A stretch of DNA of 13,787 nucleotides from Spirochaetaceae bacterium (lineage in GTDB: Bacteria; Spirochaetota; Spirochaetia; DSM-27196; SKKC01), in the NCBI GenBank assembly GCA_003552745.1, contig PUOG01000105.1:1-13787 (forward strand), read 5' to 3'. Below the pieces are notes generated by a model that ran no database searches, had not been told where the DNA came from, and saw nothing but the letters and a program-made list of their open reading frames with translations. Of the stretch, positions 12,393 to 13,787 are shown piece by piece; positions within the stretch are counted from its first letter, which is position 1, and each line of letters begins with the position of its first letter. A program made the translations under genes and the position numbers.

Positions 12393-13787
12393 TCAGCATA
12401 CCCGTATCGATGGAACACCGACGAGCTTCGCGAGCTTCTCGATAGTGTCCGCCACGTGGCCCAACCCGATTGCACAGTGGTGACTCGGTCCGGCCTGCGA
12501 CCATCGGTTGATGAACTCTCCCGGCTTGAGGTCGAAACGGTACCGACTATTAGTATTGCCGATATTGAGGACAGGACCCTCCACCGATTCGCCTTCGGCA
12601 CATAGCAGAAAGACTCCGTTATTGCTCTGACCGACTGAAAGTAGGGTGACCGGTCCATGAGCGACCGACATCTGAATCGACAATCCCTTGCCCGGTTTGC
12701 CGTGAAACACCGGTAGTGGAACAAGTCCGACTTCGCCCTCAGCAATGGCGAAGTGTGCCGGCCCGTCGTGGCCGAGCAGAATCACATCGTCATTGAAATC
12801 CATCGCGTAGAACTCACTGAACGATCCGCCGGATCCGAGTAGATCCATGATCTTCATCGCCAGTGCGTTCTTGACTTCGCACTCGCCGGCAACCGGCACG
12901 TTACGTCCGGTGAGCAGTGTTGTTCCGGCGATAATAGAGGTCATGATGTTCTCGTGTCCGTTTCCCGGTTGCCCTTCGTAATAGTACGCTAGTGCGCCGA
13001 GCCCGTGTTCGTGGACCAGTGTATCGAGTGCAACAGAGGTTTGGGCGGCGCGGCGGAGTTCTGCGTCCTCACATCTACTCGATACGGCGAAAGTGTCATT
13101 GAACTCAGACAGTTTCACCTCTATCTCGCCGTCAGAAACCCGTTCTCGCAGTGTAAACAGTTCGTCAACTTCGATTAGATCGATATGCGTGCCGAATACA
13201 CTCGACTGCATTGTAACGTCAGTGTAAACGTCGAGCATGCCCGCGTAGTAGTGGCCCATAACCCCGAGCGTACTCTCGCGCAAGCCTTTGCGCACCGCGG
13301 CCGCCGACACCCACTGCCGCAGCTCTTCCCACGTCCCGCCGTCCTCAAAGTGGCCGGTAATCAGGTGGTACTCGATACCCGCGCGCGCCAATACCGAAGC
13401 TATTTCCGGGACACAGCATGCCTGGCAGTGGGCCAGCCACTCGCCGGTCATCGTTCCTCGGTCACCGAGTTCGTTAAACGATTGATAGTCAATCGCCGGA
13501 ACCGCCTGAATGTTCAGCACAATCACCGGAACCCCTGCGCGACGAGCCACCGGCAGTACCGTAGACGAGAGAGCGTAGGTGGATATGTACAGAAACAGCA
13601 GTTCGATACTCTTTTTGCGAAACTGCTCCGCCGTGGACGTGGCCGCTTCGGGCGAATCTACGAGACCCAGGTTGACAACTTCGATATCACACTCCTGAAG
13701 CTCTGCAACGATTCGGTCCAGATTTTGTGTGAGTCGCTCTTTCAGCCCGTTAAACTGTGGCCAATACGTCTCCAATCCGATGCCGTA
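12393..13787 (-). CDS. L-arabinose/L-fucose isomerase-family sugar isomerase, 5'-partial
   Basis: The frame is open to the window edge and reads YGIGL then ETYWPQFNGLKERL, which is the family's usual opening (x-GIGLxxYWPQFxGLKERL). Only a few N-terminal codons are therefore missing, and the TTG at 13775 is not the true start. Counting from that TTG, visible parts are VNLGLVDSPEAA (34-45), FLYISTYALSSTVLP (61-75), a metal/substrate region GECEVKNALAMKIMD (297-311), LLGHDGPAHF (333-342), FHGKPGKGLSIQMS (357-370) and SHHCAIGLGHVADTI (431-445). By analogy with AraA (Glu306, Glu333, His350, His450), likely Mn2+ ligands lie near Glu298/Glu300, His336 and His432/His433. It should interconvert an aldose and ketose. 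It is about 465 residues and intact in the visible part, and belongs to a different subfamily from the isomerase at 4240. Confidence 0.85.
   Translation of the reverse strand, partial: YGIGLETYWPQFNGLKERLTQNLDRIVAELQECDIEVVNLGLVDSPEAATSTAEQFRKKSIELLFLYISTYALSSTVLPVARRAGVPVIVLNIQAVPAIDYQSFNELGDRGTMTGEWLAHCQACCVPEIASVLARAGIEYHLITGHFEDGGTWEELRQWVSAAAVRKGLRESTLGVMGHYYAGMLDVYTDVTMQSSVFGTHIDLIEVDELFTLRERVSDGEIEVKLSEFNDTFAVSSRCEDAELRRAAQTSVALDTLVHEHGLGALAYYYEGQPGNGHENIMTSIIAGTTLLTGRNVPVAGECEVKNALAMKIMDLLGSGGSFSEFYAMDFNDDVILLGHDGPAHFAIAEGEVGLVPLPVFHGKPGKGLSIQMSVAHGPVTLLSVGQSNNGVFLLCAEGESVEGPVLNIGNTNSRYRFDLKPGEFINRWSQAGPSHHCAIGLGHVADTIEKLAKLVGVPSIRVC

Noticed and set aside
1..13787. CRISPR array, tRNA, rRNA, integrase or transposase gene
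   Set aside because: No regularly spaced repeats, cloverleaf, rRNA-like block or transposase motifs were seen on either strand.

Overview
The window is GC-rich, about 60 percent by eye, and comes from a bacterium with an outer membrane. Signs of this are a lipoprotein signal peptide leading into a beta-barrel-like protein and a membrane-anchored HExxH peptidase of the PF10023 type. Sugar isomerases of the FucI and AraA type, the PF10023 peptidase and the barrel-like lipoprotein together would fit a free-living spirochaete (Spirochaetota). That assignment is an inference from gene content, not proof.

Region 1-7000 is an accessory stretch rich in toxin-antitoxin genes in different states of repair. 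It starts with the 3' end of a ribbon-helix-helix antitoxin overlapping a PIN toxin (172-385) that has lost its middle and changed frame. Next come a small membrane protein split by a one-base frameshift in a C run (612-883) and a barrel-like lipoprotein gene (1087-1928) interrupted by a striking 133-bp inverted-repeat element (1269-1401). An intact VapBC pair follows (2145-2818), with a perfect 16-bp palindromic operator over its promoter. After it come an intact membrane-anchored aminopeptidase (3023-4198) and, on the minus strand, a FucI-fold sugar isomerase (4240-5646). A second intact VapBC pair lies on the minus strand (5842-6491) with repeated TGGTTCA/TGAACCA boxes in front. Last is a two-gene nucleotidyltransferase module whose catalytic gene has collapsed to 70 residues by an apparent in-frame internal deletion (6653-6989).

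Region 7000-11100 is a healthy block. It holds a DHFR/RibD-fold reductase (7061-7627), then a MarR repressor (minus, 7700-8200) divergent from a zinc-free quinone-oxidoreductase-like gene and a DrrA/DrrB-type ABC exporter (8238-11014). The 37-bp marR-qor gap holds a perfect TTGTTG-N6-CAACAA palindrome. The simplest reading is a MarR-controlled detoxification and efflux unit: the repressor binds a small hydrophobic or quinone-like ligand, and one operon reduces and exports it.

Region 11100-13787 is on the minus strand. It holds a SAM-dependent methyltransferase (11100-11924) with a good sigma70-type promoter, a 468-bp stretch without a recognised gene that includes an AT-richer patch and several hairpins, and a sugar isomerase of the L-arabinose/L-fucose isomerase superfamily (12393-13787), cut off at its 5' end by the window edge.

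I found no tRNA, rRNA, CRISPR array, transposase or integrase. The best leads are the 133-bp inverted-repeat element, the parallel internal deletions in two toxin-like genes, and several promoters placed so close to start codons that leaderless mRNAs are likely.
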